This document shows positions 6,797 through 13,731 of a stretch of DNA of 20,274 bases, in pieces. The stretch is from NCBI GenBank assembly GCA_027000105.1, contig JALTOP010000179.1, positions 1 through 20,274 of the forward strand. The letters are read 5' to 3'. Below the pieces are notes generated by a model. It ran no database searches, was not told the origin of the DNA, and saw only the letters and a program-made list of their open reading frames with translations. Each line of letters starts with the position of its first letter. The first letter of the stretch is position 1. This stretch comes from Planctomycetaceae bacterium (GTDB lineage: Bacteria; Planctomycetota; Planctomycetia; Planctomycetales; Planctomycetaceae). A program made the translations under genes and the position numbers.

Positions 6797-6888
6797 ACAT
6801 CGCGAGGGAAGCGTTGGCCCGCACTTTTCTTGCGTATCTCAAACCAGGTGTGACTGGCGGCGTAGCTGGTCGCGCCTGGTTTTTTTTT
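6797..6888 (+). ncRNA. Candidate sigma-54-dependent small RNA with intrinsic terminator
   Basis: Two consecutive stem-loops follow the sigma-54 site. Stem 1 pairs 6801-6811 (CGCGAGGGAAG) with 6824-6834 (CTTTTCTTGCG): eleven continuous pairs, three of them G-U, around a 12-base loop. After a short linker, stem 2 pairs 6843-6858 (ACCAGGTGTGACTGGC) with 6865-6880 (GCTGGTCGCGCCTGGT): sixteen continuous pairs, four of them G-U, with loop GGCGTA, followed by T's through 6888. All seven wobbles would be A-C mismatches on the other strand, so the plus strand is the RNA. The expected transcript is about 90 nucleotides. The loop of stem 1 and the linker UAUCUCAAA are the natural target-binding candidates. 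The family is not recognised. An untranslated 3' end of the hydrolase mRNA is a less likely reading, since this lies about 400 bases past that gene. Confidence 0.62.
6843..6888 (+). terminator. Strong Rho-independent terminator
   Basis: A sixteen-pair stem (6843-6858 with 6865-6880), a six-base loop and nine consecutive T's (6880-6888). It ends the candidate small RNA and insulates the downstream SDR gene. Confidence 0.85.
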
Positions 6889-6947
6889 GATTTCTGCCCT
6901 CCTTTCCACACGGTTCGCTTAAGGCATTTTTTTGCATTTCCGCCCCC

Positions 6948-7181
6948 TCAGTCGCCGCAAATGCTTGTCCCTGCAAAGTGAAACAAGATAGACCGCGCCC
7001 TGCATTTCTCTTGATACTCGACTAATTCACCTGTTTCGATATCTTCCGTATGCATCAAAAGGTAAATTGTGGAAAGGAAAGCGGACTGCCTATACTGCGC
7101 GATCTGTTTTCGATGGTCGAACCCGTATTCTTTAAGTTTAGGCTTGATCGTAGGGAAGTTTTGCCGAGGGAACATCGCCAT
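6948..7181 (-). CDS. Doubtful small protein opposite the SDR start
   Basis: A minus-strand frame from the ATG at 7179-7181 (or 7173-7175) gives about 77 residues, MAMFPRQNFPTIKPKLKEYG through a C-terminal FAGTSICGD. Its composition and codon use look like real protein, with runs such as KEYGFDHRKQIAQYRQSAF. However, it has no ribosome binding site, its start overlaps that of the SDR gene on the other strand, and it resembles no family I know. It could be a real small gene, a remnant of a longer gene, or chance. Confidence 0.22.
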   Translation of the reverse strand: MAMFPRQNFPTIKPKLKEYGFDHRKQIAQYRQSAFLSTIYLLMHTEDIETGELVEYQEKCRARSILFHFAGTSICGD

Positions 7182-7911
7182 GTCGGAGAGAGTTTTTATC
7201 ACGGGAGTCAGTTCCGGAATTGGAGCCGGATTGGCGGCTTATTACCTGCGTGCAGGTTGGGAAGTATTGGGATGTTCGAGGCGAGAACCCTCTCATCTGA
7301 TTGGACAGAACAATTTTCACTTTGTCAGTTGCGATCTTTCCCGGTTCGACCAGGTTCCGGCTGCAATGGAAAAACTGTTCGAGGGAACCGTCAGATGCGA
7401 TCTGGCCGTTCTCAATTCAGGGGTGTTAAGTCCTTTTGGTGATATGCAATCGGTCACTATCGAACAGTGTCAGCAGGTGATGGCTGTCAATGTTTGGTCG
7501 AACAAGGCGATTCTGGATTGGCTACTTCCGTCACCGATAGTGCTTCGCCAGGTTGTTACGATTTCTTCCGGGGCAGCTGTCAATGGGAATCGTGGATGGA
7601 ATGCCTACTCGATCTCGAAAGCGGCTCTGAATATGCTGACACTTCTCTATGCCAGAGAAGCACCCGAGACACACTTTACCGCTCTGGCTCCCGGATTGGT
7701 TGATACGGCGATGCAGGAGAAATTATGCAACCTTCCGGAAGATAGCCGTTTCCCAACATTGGAAACGCTGCGTTCCAAACGGGGCACCGCTGATATGCCC
7801 GATGGAGACCAGCTGGCTCCACGTCTGGCCGAGGTTTTTACTGAACTTCCCACACAGGTGGAGTCGGGGGAGTTTGTCGATATTCGCAAACTTCCCTGGT
7901 TAAAGGGATGA
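7180..7911 (+). CDS. Short-chain dehydrogenase/reductase, YueD/sepiapterin-reductase-like
   Basis: The start is the ATG at 7180, preceded by GAGGG nine bases upstream; an in-frame start further upstream would add unrelated sequence before the Rossmann fold. The 243-residue protein has the SDR signatures in order: TGVSSGIG nucleotide loop (8-15), LNSG replacing the usual NNAG (78-81), the catalytic serine region ISSGAA (128-133) and YSISK with Y143 and K147. The line SSGAAVNGNRGWNAYSISKAALNM and the later LAPGLVDTAMQ resemble Bacillus YueD (benzil reductase) and sepiapterin reductase-like SDRs, which are NADPH-dependent carbonyl reductases. The real substrate is not indicated. The protein is cytosolic. 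A DtxR-type regulator follows after 90 bases on the same strand; there is no evident functional link. Confidence 0.85.
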   Translation: MSERVFITGVSSGIGAGLAAYYLRAGWEVLGCSRREPSHLIGQNNFHFVSCDLSRFDQVPAAMEKLFEGTVRCDLAVLNSGVLSPFGDMQSVTIEQCQQVMAVNVWSNKAILDWLLPSPIVLRQVVTISSGAAVNGNRGWNAYSISKAALNMLTLLYAREAPETHFTALAPGLVDTAMQEKLCNLPEDSRFPTLETLRSKRGTADMPDGDQLAPRLAEVFTELPTQVESGEFVDIRKLPWLKG

Positions 7912-8001
7912 TGCCCCGGATCGGATCGGTGCCTGTCGATCGGCCCGTGACAAAACGTCCCCGGACAATTCACAACACGCAAAAAACTGATTGCAGTCAT
8001 A

Positions 8002-8673
8002 ATGACGAGTCTCACGGTTGAAAATTATTTGAAGACGATTCTACTGCTTGGAAACCGAACTGGTGAAGCGACAGTTTCAACGGGACAACTGGCAGAGGCG
8101 ATGAATGTTCTGCCCGGAACGGTCACCAGTATGCTGAAAACGCTATCGGATTCCAAACTCGCAACCTACAAACCGTATGCGGGTGTGACCTTGAGCGAAT
8201 CGGGACGCTCGCTGGCTATGCGAATGCTTCGCAGACACCGATTGATTGAACTGTTTCTCGTCAACACGCTGGAGTTGACCTGGGATCAAGTGCATGAAGA
8301 AGCGGAGCACATGGAACATGCTGTCAGCGATTTTTTGATTGACCGCATCGACGATTATCTTTCCCATCCCACCGTTGACCCACACGGCGATCCCATTCCG
8401 GATAAGGAAGGAGCATTGAGAACGGATCCCGCCACTCAGGGAATTCCTCTTTCCAGTTGCGAGCAGGGAACCTGCTTTGAACTGGTTCGAGTGTTTAATC
8501 AAAACCCGGAATTCCTGCGGTACCTCACGGAACATCAGTTGAAAATCGGTAGTACCGGGAAAGTTCTATCTAAAAGCGAAGAGGCTGATTTGATTATGCT
8601 CGAATCGAATCAACAGAAAATTCCGTTGGGGCTCAGCGCGGCCAGGGATATCATCGTAATTACAGGCCGATGA
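8002..8673 (+). CDS. DtxR/MntR-family metal-dependent transcriptional regulator
   Basis: A 223-residue protein with the full three-domain DtxR layout: winged helix (about 1-65), metal-binding dimerisation domain (about 66-135, with SDFLIDRIDDYL and the HPTVDPHGDPIP segment) and a C-terminal SH3/FeoA-like domain (about 145-223). The ancillary-site residues H79, E83 and H98 of DtxR are present at the same numbers. The primary site keeps E105 and H106 and has E102, the choice of manganese-sensing MntR, where DtxR has C102. Residue 8 is Asn (Met10 in DtxR, Asp8 in MntR) and residue 11 is Lys where MntR has Glu11. It should repress metal uptake when loaded with Mn or Fe; which metal is open. There is no clear ribosome binding site before the ATG. 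It is not next to a transporter gene, so its targets lie elsewhere. Confidence 0.87.
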   Translation: MTSLTVENYLKTILLLGNRTGEATVSTGQLAEAMNVLPGTVTSMLKTLSDSKLATYKPYAGVTLSESGRSLAMRMLRRHRLIELFLVNTLELTWDQVHEEAEHMEHAVSDFLIDRIDDYLSHPTVDPHGDPIPDKEGALRTDPATQGIPLSSCEQGTCFELVRVFNQNPEFLRYLTEHQLKIGSTGKVLSKSEEADLIMLESNQQKIPLGLSAARDIIVITGR

Positions 8674-8809
8674 ACTGGCTTCCCCGAGTTTTCTTTTCTA
8701 TGATCTCCTCCCGCGAACAGTTCACGCTTCAACGCGATCTGTTTGCGGTTCCAAATTGCCAAAGGCTTCACTGTAACAATACGAAACAGACAGGAAAGAC
8801 AGAAATACA

Positions 8810-9751
8810 ATGGGTTTGTTTGATCGCCTGAAAAGAGGCCTGAAAAAAACATCGCAGGTGCTCAAGACCGATGTGCGCGACCTGTTCAAAAACGGCGAAA
8901 TTCTCACTGATGATCATCTGGCAGAGTTTGAGAAAAGACTGATCGAATCGGACATGGGGGTTGCCGCCTCGATGGAAATTGTCGAGGAACTGCGAAAAAA
9001 ACATCGTGGAAGAACCGTTGATCTCTCTGAAATCTGGAAAACAGTTCGCGACAAACTGGTCGAATTGCTGAAAGGAGACGAAGGCGTCAACTGGGACCCC
9101 AATGATGAACTTTCCCCACTGAATATGGCCCAACAGGGACCAACCGTCATCCTTGTTGCCGGTGTCAATGGCGTGGGCAAGACGACTTCGATCGCCAAAT
9201 TGGCCAATCTGCTCCACCAGGCAGGCAAGAAAGTGGTGCTGGCTGCCGGTGATACTTTTCGCGCTGCCGCCGTAGAGCAGTTGACCATGTGGAGTGAAAG
9301 AATTGGCTGTGATATCGTCACCAAACCGAGCGGGACCGATCCGGCCAGTGTCGCCTTTTCCGGTTGTGAACGTGCATTGGAAACCGGGGCGGATGTGGTC
9401 ATCATCGATACGGCTGGACGATTGCAGACGCAGAAAAATCTGATGCTCGAGTTGGAGAAAATCTATCGCGTCATCGGAAAGAAAGTTCCGGGCGGCCCCC
9501 ACGAATCGCTGCTGGTGCTGGATGCAACAACAGGACAAAATGGTGTCAATCAGGCGGAGGTGTTTTCGGAAATTATTGATTCTACCGGTTTGATTCTCGC
9601 CAAACTGGACGGAACCGCCAAAGGGGGAATCGTGATCGCCATCAGGAAGAAAATGGGGATTCCCGTCAAATATGTGGGGGTCGGAGAACAGATTGACGAT
9701 CTTCAACTGTTTGATCCAGAGCAGTTTGCCGACGCCCTGATTGCAGAATAA
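8810..9751 (+). CDS. ftsY: Signal recognition particle receptor FtsY
   Basis: A 313-residue SRP-type GTPase. It starts MGLFDRLKRGLKKTSQVLKT, the usual FtsY opening, so the ATG at 8810 is right although only a distant AGGAAAG precedes it. The N domain spans about 1-95. The G domain has the P loop GVNGVGKTT (118-126), the DTFRAAAVEQL insertion-box region (148-158), DTAGR (200-204), AKLDG (264-268) and the closing GVGEQIDDLQLFDPEQFADAL. The GEQ-DDL-F ending and the KVPGGPHESLLVLDATTGQN segment mark FtsY rather than Ffh, and there is no M domain. The acidic A domain of enterobacterial FtsY is absent, as in most bacteria. It docks ribosome-SRP complexes at the membrane. A short intrinsic terminator follows. 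Confidence 0.96.
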   Translation: MGLFDRLKRGLKKTSQVLKTDVRDLFKNGEILTDDHLAEFEKRLIESDMGVAASMEIVEELRKKHRGRTVDLSEIWKTVRDKLVELLKGDEGVNWDPNDELSPLNMAQQGPTVILVAGVNGVGKTTSIAKLANLLHQAGKKVVLAAGDTFRAAAVEQLTMWSERIGCDIVTKPSGTDPASVAFSGCERALETGADVVIIDTAGRLQTQKNLMLELEKIYRVIGKKVPGGPHESLLVLDATTGQNGVNQAEVFSEIIDSTGLILAKLDGTAKGGIVIAIRKKMGIPVKYVGVGEQIDDLQLFDPEQFADALIAE

Positions 9752-9793
9752 CCGCAAGTCCCACCAGTTTTCTTCGGCCGTTCACAAGCGACG

Positions 9794-9812
9794 GCGGACG
9801 GTTCCGCTTTTT
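9794..9812 (+). terminator. Probable intrinsic terminator of ftsY
   Basis: GCGGA (9794-9798), loop CGGT, TCCGC (9803-9807), then five T's (9808-9812), about 45 bases after the ftsY stop. The stem is short, so efficiency may be modest. Confidence 0.55.
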
Positions 9813-9949
9813 GGTTTCTGGACTTTTGAATTCTGCACCTTCGATTTCTGGCCGAGTCGGTTTGATCCGCTCGTGCAACAGCAGGGGCGACGCTGCGAGG
9901 TTTGCCCTGCGACTGTGATGATGACCTGTTGACCGGGCAGAATTGCCAA

Positions 9950-10882
9950 TCAGGCAGGAGGAGAAAAATCACCTGCCTCGGGCAGTCCCGGCTCATCAGG
10001 AAATTGGGGCGGTGCGTCATTCTGCGGATTGACATAGAACTGACTGATATCAAACTTGCCGGAGGTTTCCGCTTCAAGAATCTTCAGTCGTGTTTCAAGT
10101 TGTTGAAATCGTTGCTCGATGATAGGATCGATTCTTTCAGAACGTGCTTTTTTCGGACGGGGAACTTTGGGATAACCCAAATGCCGCTGCAATGCGGCAT
10201 ACATGTAAAGCGGATCCTTTCCCCGATTCGCTTTTGCGATTCTCCCCTCGTGAACACCAAAAAGAACAGGATACGACGGTTGATAATCGGGGTTTTCGGT
10301 TCGTTTACGAACTTCCAGGACACGAAATTCCGAACGGGCATACACCATTTCCGAGAACTCGATGGCTCCCAGGGACTGACGGATTTTGGCAATCCAATCG
10401 GCCCAATCACGATTGAACATCGGATCCTCCGCAATCGCCTTGAGGCCTTCCTGATACCCGAGACCGTTTCGGGCAATACTTTCGAACTGATAAAGGAACA
10501 GCCCCTGCGGAGAGACATTTTCACCAGCGAGATACTCGGCTTCTCTTTCCAGTATTTCCAGTCCGGTTCTCATATCAAAACGGGCACGATCCAACTCTGC
10601 CTTGGTGAGCACGAAACACTGAAAAGGGGTGAAATAATGGGTCAGCCGGCTCATCCCTCCGCTGATTTTTCCGTGCAGAACCAATTCGGAATTCAAGAAA
10701 TCGAGCGCCATTGGCAACTTCGTTGTCGAAAGGATCTCCTGCGCGACACTGGCAAGAATTTCCTGCGCAGGCAGATTTTCATCCAGACGTTCCCGATACG
10801 TCCGAAAAAAATACGCCTGCTCGACGTATTCATCACGTTCATGAAAAGTGTTGACCAATCGATTTTTTTCCTGCTTTACCAA
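9950..10882 (-). CDS. Conserved-looking cytosolic protein of unknown function
   Basis: A 310-residue protein with no signal peptide or membrane segment, mainly helical in character, with a possible short coiled coil (about 255-280, IDPIIEQRFQQLETRLKILE). Residues such as VNTFHERDEYVEQAYFFRTYRERL, PMALDFLNSELVLHGKISGG, THYFTPFQCFV and ESIARNGLGYQEGL look strongly constrained. I associate this type with planctomycete proteins annotated only as hypothetical; no catalytic motif is visible. The upstream frame is closed by a TGA just before 10882, leaving TTG codons as the only starts: one at 10882, and one at 10858 with AGGA about nine bases before it. The second gives MVNTFHERDEY and may be the true start. 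It faces ftsY tail to tail. Confidence 0.75.
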   Translation of the reverse strand: MVKQEKNRLVNTFHERDEYVEQAYFFRTYRERLDENLPAQEILASVAQEILSTTKLPMALDFLNSELVLHGKISGGMSRLTHYFTPFQCFVLTKAELDRARFDMRTGLEILEREAEYLAGENVSPQGLFLYQFESIARNGLGYQEGLKAIAEDPMFNRDWADWIAKIRQSLGAIEFSEMVYARSEFRVLEVRKRTENPDYQPSYPVLFGVHEGRIAKANRGKDPLYMYAALQRHLGYPKVPRPKKARSERIDPIIEQRFQQLETRLKILEAETSGKFDISQFYVNPQNDAPPQFPDEPGLPEAGDFSPPA

Positions 10883-11061
10883 AGGAAATCTTCACCAAAA
10901 AAGATGAACAATCTTCCGCCCGAGCATAACGAATGAAGAAAAGATTTTCACTTCAATCGTTACCGATGGTTTCGTCGGGTCGGTAGCAAAATGAAAACTT
11001 GATCCTTCGTTCCCTGCACCAATCAGGGTGACTGAAGCGAACGATGCCGGTTGCCCTCTCT

Positions 11062-11090
11062 TTGTGTTCTCTCTCTCCGAGTGCTAGAAT
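11062..11090 (+). promoter_or_regulatory. Predicted promoter of the oleC-like gene
   Basis: TTGTGT (11062-11067) and TAGAAT (11085-11090) with a 17-base spacer give a start near 11097. This supports translation from the ATG at 11134 rather than from 11044, which would lie upstream of transcription. Confidence 0.4.
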
Positions 11091-11133
11091 GCGATTTTCG
11101 TCCTATTGGCCTCAATCCGGATTTCTTTTTCCA

Positions 11134-12795
11134 ATGCAAGATGCCAACTTCAATATTGCAGATCGCCTGACGCAAGCTGCCAACTGCTGGCCTGGATTGC
11201 CTGCGATTCTGTTTCCTGAATCACGTGACCGAGTCGGGCGCGTCGCCTACACACAACTGACTTTTGCGCAACTGCAACAGGAGACAGAGCGGCTGGCATC
11301 CGGTTTACAGAAAATGGGAGTTCGGCCGGGGCACCGATTGGTATTGATGGTGCGTCCCGGAATTGAATTTATCGCGTTGACCTTTGCCATTTTCAAAACC
11401 GGGGCCATTGTTGTTCTGATTGATCCGGGGATGGGACGGAAACGGATCTTTGATTGTCTGGACGAGGTGGATCCGGACGGTTTTGCCGCGATTCCACAGG
11501 TTCATCTTGTTCGTCAACTTCGAGTAGGGAAATTCAATAATTCCCGATTTAATGTTTCCGTCGGCAAGCGTCTGCAATGGGGAGGAGTTTCCTACGTCGA
11601 TCTGCTGAACCGTGGCGATGGTTCTTTCAGGACAGTCGGAACAACTGAAACTGATCAGGCCGCGATCATTTTTACCAGTGGCAGCACCGGCCCGCCCAAG
11701 GGAGTCGTTTATGAACATGGAATGTTCAATGCCCAGATCGAATTGCTCCAAAGGCAGTATCAGATCCAACCGGGTGAAATCGACCTGCCCGGCTTCCCCT
11801 TGTTCGCCCTGTTCAATCTGGCGATGGGCGTTACAACAGTTATTCCGGATATGGACCCGACCCGTCCCGCAGACGTTGTTCCGCAACGCATTATCGAAGC
11901 GATTGAAAATCAGGGAATCACCCAGGCGTTTGGTTCACCCGCTTTGTGGAATCGTGTCGGAAGATACTGTGTCGAAAATAAAATAAAGTTGCCATATCTC
12001 AAGCGAGTTCTTTCAGCCGGGGCGCCGGTGCCGGTGCATGTGCTGGAAAAGATGAAACATTCCTGTTCCGATCCTGCCGCTGAAATGCACACGCCCTACG
12101 GAGCGACCGAAGCGCTGCCGATCTGTTCCATTTCTGCAACCGAAGTCCTCCAGCAAACCGCTGCGCTGACTGCTATCGGAAAAGGAACCTGTGTGGGGCA
12201 ACCGTTTGAACAGGTTGATGTCCGCATTATTGAACCGGTTGACGGCCCCATTCAGACAATCTCTGCAACAGAGCGAGTCGAAACAGGCGAGATCGGTGAA
12301 ATTATTGTGCGCAGTCCGAGTGTGACAAGAGAATACTTTCAACAACCAGAAGCGACCGCGGCGGCCAAAATCCCTGACAGCGATACCTTTTGGCATCGCA
12401 TGGGAGACATGGGCTATTTCGACAAACAGGGCAGAGTCTGGTTTTGCGGCAGAAAAGCACACATTGTTCACACTTCGAGTGGCCCGCTGTATCCGGTCTG
12501 CTGTGAGGCGATTTTCAATCAACACCCTCACGTTTACCGCAGTGCACTGGTTGGCGTGGGAGAAGTTGGTCATCACCGTCCCGTGCTGATTGCGGAGCCG
12601 GAATCAGGAGCTTTTCCGGAATCGGAAGAAGCGAAAAAGAGGCTCATTGCGGAACTTCTGGAGTTGGGGCAAAGTAATGAGTTGACCAAACAAATTCAAA
12701 CATTTCTGCTGCATCGATCCTTGCCTGTTGATCGCAGACATAACGTAAAAATCAATCGCGAAGCTCTGGCAGTCTGGGCAGTAAAACAACTTTGA
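11134..12795 (+). CDS. oleC: OleC-like AMP-forming synthetase (olefin beta-lactone synthetase type)
   Basis: A 553-residue acyl-adenylating enzyme. The start at 11134 (MQDANFNIADRL) is chosen because family members open with NIADRL-type sequence and a promoter lies at 11062-11090; in-frame ATGs at 11044 and 11089 are alternatives, and none has a clear ribosome binding site. The AMP-binding P loop is TSGSTGPPKG (181-190). Other family features are VLIDPGMGRKRIFDCLDEVDPDGF, DLPGFPLFALFNLAMG, VIPDMDPTRPADV, TPYGATEALPI, HRMGDMGYFDKQGRVWFCGRK and the ending DRRHNVKINREAL with a catalytic-type lysine. These blocks, especially the DMDPTRPA and GATEALP segments, are those of OleC, which turns a beta-hydroxy acid into a beta-lactone, the precursor of long-chain olefins. 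OleA, OleB and OleD are not adjacent, so the product could differ. Confidence 0.82.
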   Translation: MQDANFNIADRLTQAANCWPGLPAILFPESRDRVGRVAYTQLTFAQLQQETERLASGLQKMGVRPGHRLVLMVRPGIEFIALTFAIFKTGAIVVLIDPGMGRKRIFDCLDEVDPDGFAAIPQVHLVRQLRVGKFNNSRFNVSVGKRLQWGGVSYVDLLNRGDGSFRTVGTTETDQAAIIFTSGSTGPPKGVVYEHGMFNAQIELLQRQYQIQPGEIDLPGFPLFALFNLAMGVTTVIPDMDPTRPADVVPQRIIEAIENQGITQAFGSPALWNRVGRYCVENKIKLPYLKRVLSAGAPVPVHVLEKMKHSCSDPAAEMHTPYGATEALPICSISATEVLQQTAALTAIGKGTCVGQPFEQVDVRIIEPVDGPIQTISATERVETGEIGEIIVRSPSVTREYFQQPEATAAAKIPDSDTFWHRMGDMGYFDKQGRVWFCGRKAHIVHTSSGPLYPVCCEAIFNQHPHVYRSALVGVGEVGHHRPVLIAEPESGAFPESEEAKKRLIAELLELGQSNELTKQIQTFLLHRSLPVDRRHNVKINREALAVWAVKQL

Positions 12796-12884
12796 TACAA
12801 TCAATTAGCACCACAGAACGCTTCTGGTGGAAAGCGGAGCATATTTCGGGATAAAACGTTTAACGTGGAGAAAGAAAAATCGGG

Positions 12885-13544
12885 ATGTCAGAAATCAGTG
12901 CCGTTGTTTTCGATTTGGACGGTTTGATGTTCAATACCGAAGATATTTACAACGAAACAGGAACCGAACTGTTGCGCCGCCGTGGCATTGAGAACGCGCA
13001 ACCGGTAATCGAAAAGATGATGGGCCTGCGAGCCGAAGAAGCATTCCGTGTGATGAAACAGATGTGCGGCTTTTCCGAATCAATTGGTCAGATTCAACAG
13101 GAATCGGATCAAATTTTTCAGTCGCTTCTGCATGAGAAACTCGCCCCGATGCCCGGCCTGTTTGAATTGCTCGAAATGATCGAACAGCGTCAATTGCCCA
13201 AAGCGGTCGCCACCTCATCAAGCAGAAAATATCTGGAAGAAGTGCTCGACCGATACCAGTTATTGCCCCGCTTTCAGCACACACTCACTTCCGAAGATGT
13301 GACTCGCGGGAAGCCTGATCCGGAAATTTACCTGAAGGTTGCCGATCTGTTCGCGATCCCCCCCGAAAAAATGCTGGTCCTTGAAGATAGCAGCAATGGC
13401 ACAAAGGCGGCCATCGCGGCAGGAGCACATGTCGTTTCGGTTCCACACCAATTCAGTCGGAATCAGGACTTTACGGGAACCAGGAAAATAGCGGATTCAC
13501 TGCTTGATCCGTACATTCTGGATTTGATTCGCGCTACCGGTTGA
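12885..13544 (+). CDS. HAD-family phosphatase, beta-phosphoglucomutase-like
   Basis: A 219-residue HAD hydrolase of subfamily I with an alpha-helical cap. Motif I is VVFDLDGLMFNTE (7-19), with nucleophile D10 and acid/base D12. Motif II is ATSSS (109-113), motif III lysine K143 in RGKPDPEIY, and motif IV LVLEDSSNG with E167 and D168. The DLDGLMFNTE box and helical cap between motifs I and II place it with the beta-phosphoglucomutase-like and sugar-phosphate phosphatases. The reaction is therefore either dephosphorylation of a small sugar phosphate or phosphoryl transfer between hexose positions; the sequence does not decide. It is cytosolic. It lies 89 bases after the oleC-like gene on the same strand, and the gap holds an eight-pair hairpin with a bulge (CCACAGAA/TTCTGGTGG) but no T run, so co-transcription is possible. 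Confidence 0.88.
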   Translation: MSEISAVVFDLDGLMFNTEDIYNETGTELLRRRGIENAQPVIEKMMGLRAEEAFRVMKQMCGFSESIGQIQQESDQIFQSLLHEKLAPMPGLFELLEMIEQRQLPKAVATSSSRKYLEEVLDRYQLLPRFQHTLTSEDVTRGKPDPEIYLKVADLFAIPPEKMLVLEDSSNGTKAAIAAGAHVVSVPHQFSRNQDFTGTRKIADSLLDPYILDLIRATG

Positions 13545-13731
13545 GAAGCCGGCAATCTCCCGAGATCGTCCGTCAAATCTGTCAAAATTGATGCGTAGCC
13601 ACAGGGGATCCCGTCGCGACTGACTGTCTCCTCGGGTGGAGATTCAATATCGGATCACTTCTGCGCGGTTGACAATGGGAAAGCCGTCCTATTGAACACT
13701 TATCCGGGATGCCGCTGTTGTCTGCATGCGC

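Larger units (their letters stand above)
6407..7179. other. Long intergenic region with a small RNA unit
   Basis: This 773-base stretch has no convincing protein gene on plus. Its first half is AT-rich with three scattered GCAAAAT copies and a short hairpin (AAACTG, loop TTT, CAGTTT) soon after the hydrolase gene. It also contains an imperfect inverted repeat (6713-6743: CCGTAAC, 17 bases, GTTATGG), a sigma-54 promoter (6770-6785), a terminated RNA (6797-6888) and a doubtful minus-strand frame (6948-7181). Confidence 0.5.

Noticed and set aside
6676..6981. 101-codon plus-strand frame in the long intergenic region
   Set aside because: It runs through the strong terminator, including the T tract read as Phe codons, and has no ribosome binding site; it is a by-product of the RNA unit.
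7180..8673. SDR gene as OleD partner of the OleC-like ligase
   Set aside because: It is a classical short SDR of about 243 residues resembling YueD, whereas OleD belongs to the longer extended SDRs, and it is more than 3 kb from the ligase.
9902..10936. 344-codon plus-strand frame opposite the unknown protein at 9950-10882
   Set aside because: The minus-strand product has natural composition and constrained motifs, while the plus product is rich in Arg, Phe and Ile and lacks a ribosome binding site. Only one can be real, and minus is favoured.
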